A DNA stretch of 64,000 nt. Source: Eisenbergiella tayi (GTDB lineage Bacteria; Bacillota; Clostridia; Lachnospirales; Lachnospiraceae). Positions within the stretch are counted from its first letter, which is position 1; each line of letters begins with the position of its first letter. Positions 17,876 through 26,163 of this stretch are shown piece by piece. The stretch covers positions 536,272-600,271 of the forward strand of contig NZ_MPDJ01000004.1 in the NCBI RefSeq assembly GCF_001881565.1, given 5' to 3'. A model generated the notes under the pieces. It ran no database searches and had not been told where the DNA came from. It saw only the letters and a list, made by a program, of their open reading frames with translations. Made by a program: the position numbers and the translations under genes.

Positions 17876-18913
17876 TCACCATCTGGTGTCAAGCCCCAGC
17901 TTTTCCTTAATCAGAAGTTTTGCCCGGTTAAAGCGCTCCAGATAATCTCCCGCCAGAGAAACATAAGAAAGGCCTTTCTGTTCAAAAAGTTCTTTTATCT
18001 GTCTGCTGTATTTCTCTCTGTCAGCGGCGATCCTCTCATTTCTGGTGCCGTCCTGGACAAACTCGACGGTGGGCTCCAGAAACAGAATCAGGTCATAGCT
18101 GTTTAAAGCTGTTATCGCATCCGCCAGTGCCTCGCATTGGCGGATTTCCTCTTCCCCGCATAACAGGAACCGGGAATAAAACCTGGTGGTAAGGGCATCC
18201 GTGTCCACAAACAATACTCTGCTGCAGGCTTTCAGGGCATCCAGCTCCTTCACCTTATGGCGGAGCAGGATCTGGTGAAAGTCCTCCGCAATCATCCATT
18301 CCTCTCCTCCTGCAAAATCAGTGACATCCCGTCCCACTTCTTCCACACAGCAGGTGTTATAGGCAAGAGCCAGATTTTTTACAAGGGTTGATTTTCCGGT
18401 GCTCTCCCCTCCCACTACCAGGACCTTTCCTGCATAATAGGGCCTGCAGACTGCGGGAATATAGTCCCAGTTATCAAATGCCCATTTCCGGATATCCGTG
18501 GAGCTGACAGGGACCTCCTGCCTGTCAAAATAAATAATTTCACTTTCCGGGCAGTACAGGCTTTCAAACCGGTTGGTACCCAGATAATCAGTACCGCAGA
18601 ATACGGCATCTATGGGCTTTCCTATGATGCCTTTGATATCTGCCGCCCCTTTTTCCCAGAAATAATCTGTATTATAGGCTTCCTTATCCACGGCTTTATC
18701 TTCTACAAGCCGCAGCTTCACATTAGGCAGATGGCGGCAGCTGTTATGAAGCCAGCGATGGCGAAGCTCCTTTGAGGTGGACTCCCGCCCCTCACACCAG
18801 CTGATCATCACATAAAGCTCCTCACACATGGAAGCCGCCCTTATGATATCGTGTATATGACCTGTATGAAGGGGATCAAAGGAACCCCCGAACATCCCTG
18901 TTTTATATTTCAT
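17876..18913 (-). CDS. nadR: Bifunctional NMN adenylyltransferase / nicotinamide riboside kinase
   Basis: Cytosolic NAD-salvage enzyme of 345 residues. The N-terminal nucleotidyltransferase has GGSFDPLHTGHIHD (HTGH motif at 16-19) and SSTDIRKW; the C-terminal kinase has the P-loop GGESTGKST (168-176). It phosphorylates nicotinamide riboside and adenylates NMN to NAD. No N-terminal DNA-binding domain as in enterobacterial NadR is present, so it is an enzyme only. The ATG at 18913 overlaps the TGA of pnuC as ATGA, with AGGAGG upstream: translation is coupled to the transporter. An in-frame upstream extension to 18946 is not needed. Confidence 0.93.
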   Translation of the reverse strand: MKYKTGMFGGSFDPLHTGHIHDIIRAASMCEELYVMISWCEGRESTSKELRHRWLHNSCRHLPNVKLRLVEDKAVDKEAYNTDYFWEKGAADIKGIIGKPIDAVFCGTDYLGTNRFESLYCPESEIIYFDRQEVPVSSTDIRKWAFDNWDYIPAVCRPYYAGKVLVVGGESTGKSTLVKNLALAYNTCCVEEVGRDVTDFAGGEEWMIAEDFHQILLRHKVKELDALKACSRVLFVDTDALTTRFYSRFLLCGEEEIRQCEALADAITALNSYDLILFLEPTVEFVQDGTRNERIAADREKYSRQIKELFEQKGLSYVSLAGDYLERFNRAKLLIKEKLGLDTRW

Positions 18914-19611
18914 TTCTGTTCCGCCCTCCTGCTTTCCACATACCATTTATGAAGCATAATTACGGCATTCAACAGATAAACGGACCACATAAGGAGCGTA
19001 GCGATATCCGTTCCCCCGTTCGCATAATCCACCGCCCACATATATACGGTTACCACATCTACCACAATCCAGAGTATCCACTGCTCCATCAGACGCTTTA
19101 CGCTGAACAGCATAGCCAGCACACTCAGACAGGTGGACAGACTGTCCGTGAAGGGCAGGCTCCCTCCCAACGCTTTCAGAAGCAGGCCATAGCCGTAAAC
19201 GCAGGCAGCGGCGATTCCGGCGGCCGCCAGATCTCCCTTCAGGGAAAGCCTTGTTTTGACTACCTCCCCGGTTTCCTGGTTCCTGTGCTTTTTCCACATA
19301 AACCAGCCGGCGAACTGCATGGGGACATAATAAACCACATTCAGCATGACCTCTCCCAAATATCGGGCATCCCATGCTATCCAGGCATACAGAATCGTAT
19401 TCACCAGCCCGAACAGGTAACAGCTCATCTTTCCCTTTCCGGTAAGGATAACACAGATCACTCCCGTTACGGCTGCTGTGATTCCTCTTGCATCATCTCC
19501 CCAGTACAGAGAAAGAAGGACAATGATTCCTGCTGCCAGAGCCAGCCAGATAACCTCCCATTTTTTCCAGTCAGCGGTTTCCGCTTTCAGAAATGCTTTC
19601 CATCTGCTCAT
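18910..19611 (-). CDS. pnuC: PnuC nicotinamide riboside transporter
   Basis: Membrane protein of 233 residues with about seven segments of the PnuC/SWEET-like fold, including LFGLVNTILYAWIAWDARYLGEVMLNVVYYVPMQFAGWFMWKKH and a C-terminal DVVTVYMWAVDYANGGTDIATLLMWSVYLLNAV. It takes up nicotinamide riboside by facilitated diffusion, with trapping by the kinase encoded next. Its ATG at 19611 (GGAGG upstream) lies 41 bases inside the preceding nrtR frame and its stop overlaps the nadR start, so the three genes are tightly coupled. Confidence 0.95.
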   Translation of the reverse strand: MSRWKAFLKAETADWKKWEVIWLALAAGIIVLLSLYWGDDARGITAAVTGVICVILTGKGKMSCYLFGLVNTILYAWIAWDARYLGEVMLNVVYYVPMQFAGWFMWKKHRNQETGEVVKTRLSLKGDLAAAGIAAACVYGYGLLLKALGGSLPFTDSLSTCLSVLAMLFSVKRLMEQWILWIVVDVVTVYMWAVDYANGGTDIATLLMWSVYLLNAVIMLHKWYVESRRAEQK

Positions 19612-20311
19612 TTTTCCCTGCCTCCTCTCCGTTCCCCTTCCGTCTGTAATACTGGCTGGGCCTGTGGGAAACCCCGGTTGTATAATGTTCCGTCTCCTCC
19701 ACCAGATCCTTTATCTTTTTGCGGAAATTGGCCTTATATAATTCTTTTCCCAGCAGGATTTCATAAATCCGCTGAAGCTGGGGAAGGGTGAATTCTTCCG
19801 GCAGAAAGGCGAAGGCCACATCCGTATATTCCGTTTTATTTTTTATCCGTTCCCTTGCACAGGCGATCATCTTTTTATGGTCGAAGGCTATTTCCGTCTC
19901 TTCCGCAAGCAGCTCTTCCACAGGATACAGACTCACCTGCGTTGTCCTTTTTCCCTTACTCAGATGAATTTTATGTATGGGCACAAGCGCCATGTAGGAA
20001 ACCGATATGATCCGCATTCTCGGGTCACGCTCCGGATCCCCCCAGGTATACAGCTGCTCCAGATAAATATCTGTCAGTCCTGTTTCCTCTTCGATTCCCC
20101 TGTATGCCGCTTCCTCCAGAGACTCCCGGATATTAACAAACACACCCGGCAGAGCCAGCTTGTTTTGAAAGGGCATCTCTTCTCTCCTTATCATGACCAG
20201 CTTCAGTGCGGCTTCTTCTATGGTAAATACCAGTAAATCTACGGCAACCGATGGTTTTTCATAATCCTCCGGATGGTAATTGTTCAGGAATACCTGCTCA
20301 GATGAAGTCAT
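19571..20311 (-). CDS. nrtR: NrtR-type Nudix-related NAD regulator
   Basis: Protein of 246 residues: a Nudix domain (VDLLVFTIEEAALKLVMIRREEMPFQNKLALPG) followed by a winged-helix domain (FTLPQLQRIYEILLGKELYKANFRKKI), the NrtR architecture. The Nudix box is degenerate (RGIEEETG, with Gly72 where a catalytic Glu is usual), consistent with ligand sensing (ADP-ribose in studied members) rather than hydrolysis. It heads an operon with pnuC and nadR, and two identical-plan operators cover its promoter, so it should repress the operon when NAD is plentiful. Start ATG 20311 with AAGGAGG. Confidence 0.9.
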   Translation of the reverse strand: MTSSEQVFLNNYHPEDYEKPSVAVDLLVFTIEEAALKLVMIRREEMPFQNKLALPGVFVNIRESLEEAAYRGIEEETGLTDIYLEQLYTWGDPERDPRMRIISVSYMALVPIHKIHLSKGKRTTQVSLYPVEELLAEETEIAFDHKKMIACARERIKNKTEYTDVAFAFLPEEFTLPQLQRIYEILLGKELYKANFRKKIKDLVEETEHYTTGVSHRPSQYYRRKGNGEEAGKNEQMESISESGNR

Positions 20312-20340
20312 GGTTTTCCTCCTTTGTCGGAATTGGATTG

Positions 20341-20394
20341 TTAGTATCTATTTACTACTAACTGTATATTAGTATATTTTTACTACTAAGTCAA
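20341..20394 (-). promoter_or_regulatory. nrtR promoter with two 21-bp NrtR-like operators
   Basis: Minus-strand TTGACT (20389-20394), 17-base spacer, TAATAT (20366-20371). Two sites of the form TTAGTA-N9-TACTAA lie at 20341-20361 (over the start site) and 20369-20389 (filling the spacer), 28 bases apart in the same orientation. The half-site fits the TTAGTA-type NrtR boxes known in Firmicutes. Confidence 0.8.
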
Positions 20395-20460
20395 GTAATT
20401 TTTCTTTCCCCACAGCAATTGAGTTACAGCTCAGCCGTATTTTCTGAACAAACCTTATTC

Positions 20461-20496
20461 CAAAAAAACACAGAGACCTTAACGGCCCCTGTGTTT
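20461..20496 (-). terminator. yjdF terminator that contains the stop codon
   Basis: On the minus strand AAACACAGGGGCC (20484-20496) pairs with GGTCTCTGTGTTT (20466-20478) with two G-U pairs, then a T-run. The TAA stop of yjdF sits in the loop, so the last four codons form the stem. Confidence 0.85.
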
Positions 20497-20913
20497 CTCT
20501 TTTCTTTTCTGCTGCTTCTGCTCAAACCGCCGTTCCTTCTCAGCCTCCTTTTGTTCCCGGCTGTAGATGCGGCGCTCCGTTTTCATAAGCTCCTGCTGCA
20601 GTTTTAATGCCTGCTGGGATTTTGTCCCGATGCCCGGCTCCCGAAGCTCCCTTTGGGCCATTCGCTGCATCCGTTTGGGATTGGATCCCGTTTCCTTTAC
20701 CACAGTCTCCACTGACGGGCCAAACCGCAGCTTATCATAATTTTCCAGAAGGAATGCAAGCACCTCATAATCCTTCGGTTCCGCGCCAAACGTCACCTTG
20801 GAAACCGATACCCTTCCCTCCCGGATGCGCTCAAAAACGCCTACCCAGAAGGGTTCCTCGAAAAATACCCGAAACACTGCCGTCTGCCTCACCAACTCCG
20901 TCGATCTGTCCAT
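20479..20913 (-). CDS. yjdF: YjdF family protein (DUF2992)
   Basis: Small basic protein of 144 residues: VRQTAVFRVFFEEPFWVGVFERI, VSKVTFGAEPKDYEVLAFLLENYDKLRFGPSVE and NPKRMQRMAQRE are characteristic of YjdF; the tail is a highly charged coil (REQKEAEKERRFEQKQQKRKEK). Its function is unknown; in known cases it is controlled by the yjdF riboswitch, which responds to aza-aromatic compounds, suggesting a role in coping with them. The ATG at 20913 has AAAGGAGGA upstream; an in-frame extension to 20958 would run into the riboswitch and is unlikely. Confidence 0.92.
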   Translation of the reverse strand: MDRSTELVRQTAVFRVFFEEPFWVGVFERIREGRVSVSKVTFGAEPKDYEVLAFLLENYDKLRFGPSVETVVKETGSNPKRMQRMAQRELREPGIGTKSQQALKLQQELMKTERRIYSREQKEAEKERRFEQKQQKRKEKHRGR

Positions 20914-20935
20914 AAAAGAATCCTCCTTTAATTTT

Positions 20936-21050
20936 ATGAACAAAGAACGGACGACCAAGGAGGAGGGCTACTTAGAAGCAGGCTTGCTGCTTCCGGCCGG
21001 ACTACCAACCGGCTCCGCATGTCTCAGACATGCTCTGTGTTTTTATCTTT
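20936..21050 (-). ncRNA. yjdF riboswitch
   Basis: The region between a TATAAT box (21059-21064) and yjdF forms a structured leader. It contains the arm GAGCATGTCTGAGACATGC, a GGAGCCGGTTGGTAGTCCGG segment, GAAGCAGCAAGCCTGCTTC and a CCTCCTCC stretch. These match what I recall of the yjdF motif consensus, and the position directly before yjdF supports it. UCCUCCUU (plus-strand 20957-20964) is exactly complementary to the Shine-Dalgarno AAGGAGGA (20921-20928), giving a direct way to block translation. Boundaries are approximate. Confidence 0.85.
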
Positions 21051-21223
21051 GCAGCTTTATTATAATACAAATTTTCTGAATTCTCCACTAAAACAGCTTT
21101 CCATTTATGTTCTCCCTTCCGCGTTCATTTATGTTATTATATCTTATAAGAGGTCCTCCGCATCAGCGCGATTTATATAACATTTGGCGGAAAATAAGAC
21201 ATATACTGCAGGGAGAATGGAAA

Positions 21224-22087
21224 ATGGAATGGCTGGAAGCAATGAAGGAGTCCATCAATTATATGGAAGATCATCTGCTGGAGGATATCACTCCGGATGA
21301 TGTTGCGCGGCAGGTGAGTATCTCCTCTTTTTATTTTCAGAAGGGCTTTAAAATCATTACCGGAATGACAGTTGGAACTTATCTGCGTAACAGACGCCTG
21401 TATCTCGCAGCCCTGGATATCCTGACAGGAAACGATAAGGTGATTGACCTTGCTTATAAATACAGATACGAAACTCCTGAAAGCTTTACCAAAGCCTTCA
21501 GCCGTTTTCATGGGCTGGCGCCGGTCCAGCTGAAGAAACAGCCTCACAGACTTCATGTTTTTCTTCCCCTTCTGATTAAGATTTCGGTTGAAGGCGGGAG
21601 CCAATTGCATTTTACCCTGGAACAGATGGATTCCTTTCCAGTTATCGGGTTGGAGCGTACCTTTCTTTATGACACCGCCTATGATGAAATTCCTCCCTAC
21701 TGGGCATGGTTCTGTCAAAAGGAAAGGGGGATGTGCTGTTCTCAACTGGGTGGGAGCAGAAATTTAGGTAAATACGGCATCTGTGTTACAGAGGAAGAGG
21801 ATCCGATAAGCTTCCGGTATCTCATCGCAGGCGATTATGAGGGGGATGTGGTTCCGGAGGGCATGAAGGTAATGGAAATCCCTGCCTGTACCTGGGTGAA
21901 GTTCAGCTGTACGGGTCCCCTTCCCGGCGCATTCCAGGCCACGAATACGCGCATTTTCAATGAATGGCTTCCCGGTAATACCCGGTATGAAATCGCCCTT
22001 GGGCTGAATATTGAAATGTATACTCCGTGTGATACCTCTTCTCCTGATTATTACAGTGAGATTTGGATTCCTGTAAACGTAAAATAA
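21224..22087 (+). CDS. AraC-type regulator with GyrI-like effector domain
   Basis: Regulator of 287 residues. An AraC/XylS helix-turn-helix pair occupies residues 1-105 (INYMEDHLLEDITPDDVARQVSISSFYFQKGFKIITGMTVGTYLRNRRL... KYRYETPESFTKAFSRFHGLAPVQLKK) and a GyrI-like/SOUL small-molecule binding domain the rest (FPVIGLERTF... YEIWIPV-type ending SEIWIPVNVK). I start it at the ATG at 21224 with AGGGAGA; upstream codons back to 21107 lie over promoter-like DNA. It is transcribed away from the yjdF riboswitch and converges on the next gene with 22 bases between. Its targets are unknown. Confidence 0.9.
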   Translation: MEWLEAMKESINYMEDHLLEDITPDDVARQVSISSFYFQKGFKIITGMTVGTYLRNRRLYLAALDILTGNDKVIDLAYKYRYETPESFTKAFSRFHGLAPVQLKKQPHRLHVFLPLLIKISVEGGSQLHFTLEQMDSFPVIGLERTFLYDTAYDEIPPYWAWFCQKERGMCCSQLGGSRNLGKYGICVTEEEDPISFRYLIAGDYEGDVVPEGMKVMEIPACTWVKFSCTGPLPGAFQATNTRIFNEWLPGNTRYEIALGLNIEMYTPCDTSSPDYYSEIWIPVNVK

Positions 22088-22109
22088 CGGTTAAATATAT
22101 GTATTCCTT

Positions 22110-23327
22110 TTATTTCTCTGCCTCCCGGATCCAATCCAATAATTCCCTTCTCACCAGAGAGAGGACGCATGCCGCATTGCGGCGTCTTACGTCATTTCCG
22201 CATAGGACAGTGTTCAGGGTGGCCGTATTCTGATAGGTACTTACCGTAAGCTGAAAATCGGGCGCTTTGCGGTATGCGCCGGTAAGAAAACATTTTCTGG
22301 TACGGCATCCGCAGAAATGTACCCCTTCACTGTCTATCACACCTATATTGCTGTAGGAAAAAGGTACCGACGGGTATCCTGTCCTTACCGGATATTTCAA
22401 AAGGGCCGGCGGAATCCGGCCTCCCAGCCGCTGCAGCAGGGAAAGGCCGGCGAAGCAGCGCCTTCTTTTTTTCTGCGTGAGCATTTCCAAATGGAGCTGC
22501 TGCAGGGTATCTGTGAAGCGGTGCTCCTTCCTGACTTCAACCGCAACCCGGTATAATCCCGTCATATTGGCCACGGTAAGAACATGAGCAAAATTTCCGA
22601 AGCGTCTCAGATCAGCGGGACATGGTATGAGAACCGTTTCCATGCCATGTAGGCGGGTGATTACCCGGGCGTATGCCGCCAGGAATACTTCGTTCATAGT
22701 CGCTCCGTATTCATGTGCCTTATGGGATAATTGTTCCATCTGCGGTGAGGACAGCTCCATATTCAGGCAGAACAGGCCGCCGCCATCCTTTCCGGGCAGG
22801 CCGGAGGTTTTATTCTGTCTTACCACCTGTTTTTCCTGACAGGTACTTGGGCCAACCCGTGTTTTATATACCATGGAGGCTATGGAACGTGTATTTCCCG
22901 GTTTAAAGAGCGGTGTATCCCCATTATAAAGGGCGGTAAGAAGAGAAATATATGTAAGAAGCCCTTTTGCATCACTGATGAAATGTGTCATGCCGATTAC
23001 AAGAGATATCATTTTTCCCTCCTGTCTGTACCCTATCCGAAGCTGCGGGCCCGTCGTGGGATCCCATCCTCTTCCGGCGATTCGCGGCAGATTATTTTCT
23101 ATGGGGTACAGGACACGGATTTTTTCCGAATGATTCTCTGTAAAGCAGCCTCTTCTTTTGTCATAGGAATAAAAAAGCTCCGGCACATAGTTTCGTGTCT
23201 GTTCTACCGCCCGGGCCAGCCTTTTCCGATCGAAGCTGCCCTCCAGCTGCAGATGGCAGTTTATAACAGGGCAGATTACTTTTCCATCCCGCAGCGACTG
23301 CAGTCTGTCCAGCCCCTGTCCCCTCAC
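22110..23327 (-). CDS. Condensation-domain-like acyltransferase
   Basis: Protein of about 405 residues with the chloramphenicol-acetyltransferase/condensation fold: an HHxxxDG-type motif reads THFISDAKG (the first His is Thr), followed by LSSPQMEQLSHKAHEYGATMNEVFLAAYARVI and SYSNIGVID. Similar stand-alone clostridial proteins are annotated as alcohol acetyltransferase-like; the substrate is not known. I prefer the GTG at 23327, which overlaps the TGA of the upstream lipoprotein gene as GTGA and implies translational coupling; an upstream ATG at 23411 would overlap that gene by 88 bases. The pair forms an operon under the TetR gene upstream. Confidence 0.7.
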   Translation of the reverse strand: MRGQGLDRLQSLRDGKVICPVINCHLQLEGSFDRKRLARAVEQTRNYVPELFYSYDKRRGCFTENHSEKIRVLYPIENNLPRIAGRGWDPTTGPQLRIGYRQEGKMISLVIGMTHFISDAKGLLTYISLLTALYNGDTPLFKPGNTRSIASMVYKTRVGPSTCQEKQVVRQNKTSGLPGKDGGGLFCLNMELSSPQMEQLSHKAHEYGATMNEVFLAAYARVITRLHGMETVLIPCPADLRRFGNFAHVLTVANMTGLYRVAVEVRKEHRFTDTLQQLHLEMLTQKKRRRCFAGLSLLQRLGGRIPPALLKYPVRTGYPSVPFSYSNIGVIDSEGVHFCGCRTRKCFLTGAYRKAPDFQLTVSTYQNTATLNTVLCGNDVRRRNAACVLSLVRRELLDWIREAEK

Positions 23328-24244
23328 TCTTTTTTTATTTCCAGCTTCCCGTTTCTGGATTCCAGACTGATCTTCACATAGGGAGCACTTCCATTCTTCC
23401 CTTTTACCCATCCCTTCTCCTCCTTTTCATCCTTTCCGAAATCTGCAGATACCGAACCGTTCCTGCTCACCGCCTCCAGCTCAAAAGCGAGCGATGAGGG
23501 AAGTGTGAGCATGATATCTCCATTTTTGTTATAAAACTGCAGATCACCATCCGCTTTTTCATATCTAAGCTGAAGCAGGCCGTCATTCGAAGTCTGATAA
23601 ATACCGGCTCCCACAGCAGCATCCACCACCAGGCTTCCATGTGTGGAGGTATAGTTTACATTCCCTTCCATGCGGGATATATTCACTCTTCCTTCCGTGC
23701 TGTGTATCGTGATTTGATCGGCCAGAAGGGTTCCTAAATCCAGGATCCCTCTGGTGGTTTCCAGCTCCAGGCTGGCTGCCTTTACCTGTTCCAGACGGAT
23801 TTCACCGGAAGTAGTCTCCGCCCGTAAGGAATCCAGCATCAGATCCGCCTGTGTCATATCAATCACTCCGCTGGTGGTAATCACTGTCAGATCCCGATTA
23901 TAGGAAGCAGGCAGGAATACCTCTACCCGACAGGAAAAGCCATCCTTAAAAAGAGGCCTTCCCCCTTCACTGATGTGCAGCCGTTTCCCCTGTATTTCAG
24001 TATTCGCATAATAACGGCGATTGTCGTCGGTCATGTACTCCCTGATTACCAATTTTTCGCTGCGGCCGTCGCAGAAGGTGACATTTTCTTCGTCATACGC
24101 TATTTCCAAATCAGAGATATTATTGAGATCAAACACCATTTCATTGACTATCCGTTCCCCACCCGGGCTAAAACAGCCTGCAAGGGTAAATCCGGTGAAC
24201 CATAAAATACATCCGCCTGCTATTTTTTTCAGTTTTTTATTCAT
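23324..24244 (-). CDS. DUF4097 lipoprotein
   Basis: Predicted lipoprotein of 306 residues. The start MNKKLKKIAGGCILWFTGFTLAGC has a signal peptide with lipobox LAGC, so Cys would be lipidated and the protein anchored outside the membrane. The rest is a DUF4097-type beta-helix with repeated short strands (VITTSGVIDM, AETTSGEIRL, LETTRGILDL, HSTEGRVNIS, YTSTHGSLVV). ATG at 24244 has AGGAG. It lies behind a TetR-type operator (24300-24318) and is coupled to the acyltransferase. Function is unknown; an envelope-stress or adhesin-like role is typical speculation for the family. Confidence 0.85.
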   Translation of the reverse strand: MNKKLKKIAGGCILWFTGFTLAGCFSPGGERIVNEMVFDLNNISDLEIAYDEENVTFCDGRSEKLVIREYMTDDNRRYYANTEIQGKRLHISEGGRPLFKDGFSCRVEVFLPASYNRDLTVITTSGVIDMTQADLMLDSLRAETTSGEIRLEQVKAASLELETTRGILDLGTLLADQITIHSTEGRVNISRMEGNVNYTSTHGSLVVDAAVGAGIYQTSNDGLLQLRYEKADGDLQFYNKNGDIMLTLPSSLAFELEAVSRNGSVSADFGKDEKEEKGWVKGKNGSAPYVKISLESRNGKLEIKKE

Positions 24245-24299
24245 TACCGCTCCTGTCTGCGCCGCAGCGCTCCTGAAAAATAAAGTCATATGTTTCTCA

Positions 24300-24318
24300 T
24301 GAATGAATGATTCATTCA
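24300..24318. promoter_or_regulatory. TetR-like operator before the lipoprotein gene
   Basis: TGAATGAAT-G-ATTCATTCA is an almost perfect 19-base palindrome. The same TGAATGAA...ATTCATT plan recurs before the tetR gene at 25046-25063, linking both to one repressor. Confidence 0.75.
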
Positions 24319-24364
24319 CTTGTCAGACAAAGTTAAAAGGGCGGAATCTGCCCTGATAATTTTC

Positions 24365-25033
24365 TTAAACCTGCATATAAGCGTGAACCAGGTTATCCAT
24401 GCATACCTCTTTGGCATCCTCCAGGGATATGTGATGCTCCTCGAAAGAATTGTACCGCATATCCATGGCCCACCAGGCCAGCTGCTCCACGATCAGCGCT
24501 GTGGTAAGTTCCTTGTTTTTCAAAGGCCTTATCATCCCCTTCTCCATAAATAAAGACAGGTAGCCGGTCATTGCCGCGAAAAAATGTTCCCGGTACTCAC
24601 GATAATTCCGGGCCAGCACAGGGAAATCGAACTGATTCTTCTCAATAAACAGACATCCCACAGCATATTGCGCCAGCATATCGAAAGCATCAGATATGAG
24701 GGAGGGAAAATCATACGCCTCCTTCCCCTGTTTAAGCCGTCCGGAAAAGTTCTCCGCAGATTTCCGGAATACCTGCATGATCTCTTCCTCCAGCCCCCGG
24801 AATAAATCATCCGTCACAGGCCGCTCAAAATCCTTTTCCAGATAACCGGGAGAAATGGTGCATTTCAAAACAAAATGCATGATTTCCTGTTTTCCCGCAA
24901 AGTCATGGTAAATTGTTCCCACGGAAACCCCTACTTCTCTTGCAATATGACTGATCTGCGTCCTGGCATAGCCCTGCTGCAAGAACAGGTGGACCGCCGC
25001 ATCATGTATTGCCTTGATTCTTTCGTTTTCCAT
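24365..25033 (-). CDS. TetR-family transcriptional repressor
   Basis: Regulator of 222 residues. The N-terminal helix-turn-helix reads IKAIHDAAVHLFLQQGYARTQISHIAREVGVSVGTIYHDFAGKQEIMHFV; the rest is a ligand-binding helical domain. I choose the ATG at 25033 with AAGGAGG; the operator lies just upstream at 25046-25063. It is followed by the DUF4097 lipoprotein and acyltransferase genes, which carry the same operator, so it should repress itself and them. The inducing ligand is unknown. Confidence 0.92.
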   Translation of the reverse strand: MENERIKAIHDAAVHLFLQQGYARTQISHIAREVGVSVGTIYHDFAGKQEIMHFVLKCTISPGYLEKDFERPVTDDLFRGLEEEIMQVFRKSAENFSGRLKQGKEAYDFPSLISDAFDMLAQYAVGCLFIEKNQFDFPVLARNYREYREHFFAAMTGYLSLFMEKGMIRPLKNKELTTALIVEQLAWWAMDMRYNSFEEHHISLEDAKEVCMDNLVHAYMQV

Positions 25034-25045
25034 AGCGCCTCCTTG

Positions 25046-25098
25046 TGAATGAACCATTCATTTATTATATATTACCGCCTGCTGCCATGTTTCGTCAA
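25046..25098 (-). promoter_or_regulatory. tetR promoter and auto-operator
   Basis: Minus-strand TTGACG (25093-25098), 18-base spacer, TAATAT (25069-25074); the TetR-like dyad TGAATGAAC-CATTCATT (25046-25063) follows at the start site. Confidence 0.65.
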
Positions 25099-25146
25099 TC
25101 CTTTCTGCAAAAATAAATATTTTTCTTCCCTTTCGGAAAATTTTTC

Positions 25147-25177
25147 TTGACCTGAACGCGGCGTACCGGTTTACAAT
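25147..25177 (+). promoter_or_regulatory. MerR-type promoter with 19-bp spacer
   Basis: TTGACC (25147-25152) and TACAAT (25172-25177) are 19 bases apart, the overlong spacing that MerR-family activators correct by twisting DNA. The spacer has ACC...GGT ends. It drives the merR gene at 25201, so autoregulation is likely. Confidence 0.7.
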
Positions 25178-25200
25178 TCTATCAGAAGGGAGGTTCTTCT

Positions 25201-26100
25201 ATGAAAATCAATGAAGCGGCAGAACAGGCCGGATTGAGTAAGCGGGCCGTCAAATATTATGAGGAGCAGGGACTTCTCCATATAAAAAAAGACCCCAACG
25301 GGTACAGAAATTATACGCCGGAGGATGTACAGACCTTAAAAGAAATATCTGCATATCGGAAGCTGGGAATCAGCATCTCCGATATCCGGGATCTGCTGGC
25401 CGGAACAAATAAGGCGCTGCTGGATCGTATTTATGAAGAGAAAAAAAATCTTTTCCAGGAAAATCAGAAAGAACTGGAAGCACTGCAGAGATTCATATCG
25501 GATAAAAATGTAGACGCCCTTTGCCAGGCCGTGGATTACCGCTGTATCGGCGATGCCATGCAGGAAATGCTCCCCGGATTTTTCGGCTACTTTTTCATGA
25601 ACCATTTTCTACCTTACCTGCAGATCACGATTACCACTCCTGAACAGCAGGAAGCTTACCAGAATATTCTGGACTTCTGGGATAATGTTAAAATCCGCAT
25701 CCCGCTTTTTATGAGGTTTAGCAGCTATCTGATGTACCGGCTTCCCAAACCCGACATAAAACAGGCCGCCGCGCGGATGGAGGAACAGCTGCGCCTGTAT
25801 ACTTCCCCTTCCGAGGAGGAATACCGGAAACTGCGGGACAAGACCAGGCAAAATGTAAAAATGAAAAACAGCCTTTTCTATAAATACCACCCCGTCTTTA
25901 TTTCCCAGCGTCATTTTATGAAACGGCTTCAGGACTGCGGATACAATGATATTTTTATTCCGAATATGATCCGTCTGTCCCCTGCTTACCAAAAATATCA
26001 TGACGCTTTGATGCAAATTAATGAACGGATCTGTAACGATCTCGGACTGTATTATGATTCGGATTACAACCTGGTTATGAAAAAAGAAAAGGCGGACTGA
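25201..26100 (+). CDS. MerR-family regulator with long effector domain
   Basis: Regulator of 299 residues. Residues 1-70 are a MerR winged helix (MKINEAAEQAGLSKRAVKYYEEQGLLHIKKDPNGYRNYTPEDV... LRKLGIS-type YRKLGISISDIRDLL), then a coiled linker, then about 200 residues of helical effector domain unlike the metal-binding members: no conserved Cys set is present. Ligand unknown. ATG at 25201 has GGGAGG. It is expressed from a 19-bp-spacer promoter typical of this family. No target gene is adjacent on the same strand. Confidence 0.9.
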   Translation: MKINEAAEQAGLSKRAVKYYEEQGLLHIKKDPNGYRNYTPEDVQTLKEISAYRKLGISISDIRDLLAGTNKALLDRIYEEKKNLFQENQKELEALQRFISDKNVDALCQAVDYRCIGDAMQEMLPGFFGYFFMNHFLPYLQITITTPEQQEAYQNILDFWDNVKIRIPLFMRFSSYLMYRLPKPDIKQAAARMEEQLRLYTSPSEEEYRKLRDKTRQNVKMKNSLFYKYHPVFISQRHFMKRLQDCGYNDIFIPNMIRLSPAYQKYHDALMQINERICNDLGLYYDSDYNLVMKKEKAD

Positions 26101-26115
26101 CAACAGTCTCAGGAA

Positions 26116-26153
26116 AGCTTCTTACGGAGGACTTACTTTCTCCGGAAGAAGCT
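26116..26153. terminator. Hairpin between convergent genes
   Basis: AGCTTCTTACGGAG (26116-26129) pairs with CTCCGGAAGAAGCT (26140-26153) with one mismatch. It lies between the convergent merR and helicase genes. There is no long T-run, so termination efficiency is uncertain. Confidence 0.55.
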
Positions 26154-26163
26154 CTCTCCGCAC

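Noticed and set aside
24021-24302. Plus-strand open frames opposite the DUF4097 lipoprotein gene
   Set aside because: Antisense shadows of a gene with a clear signal peptide and ribosome site.
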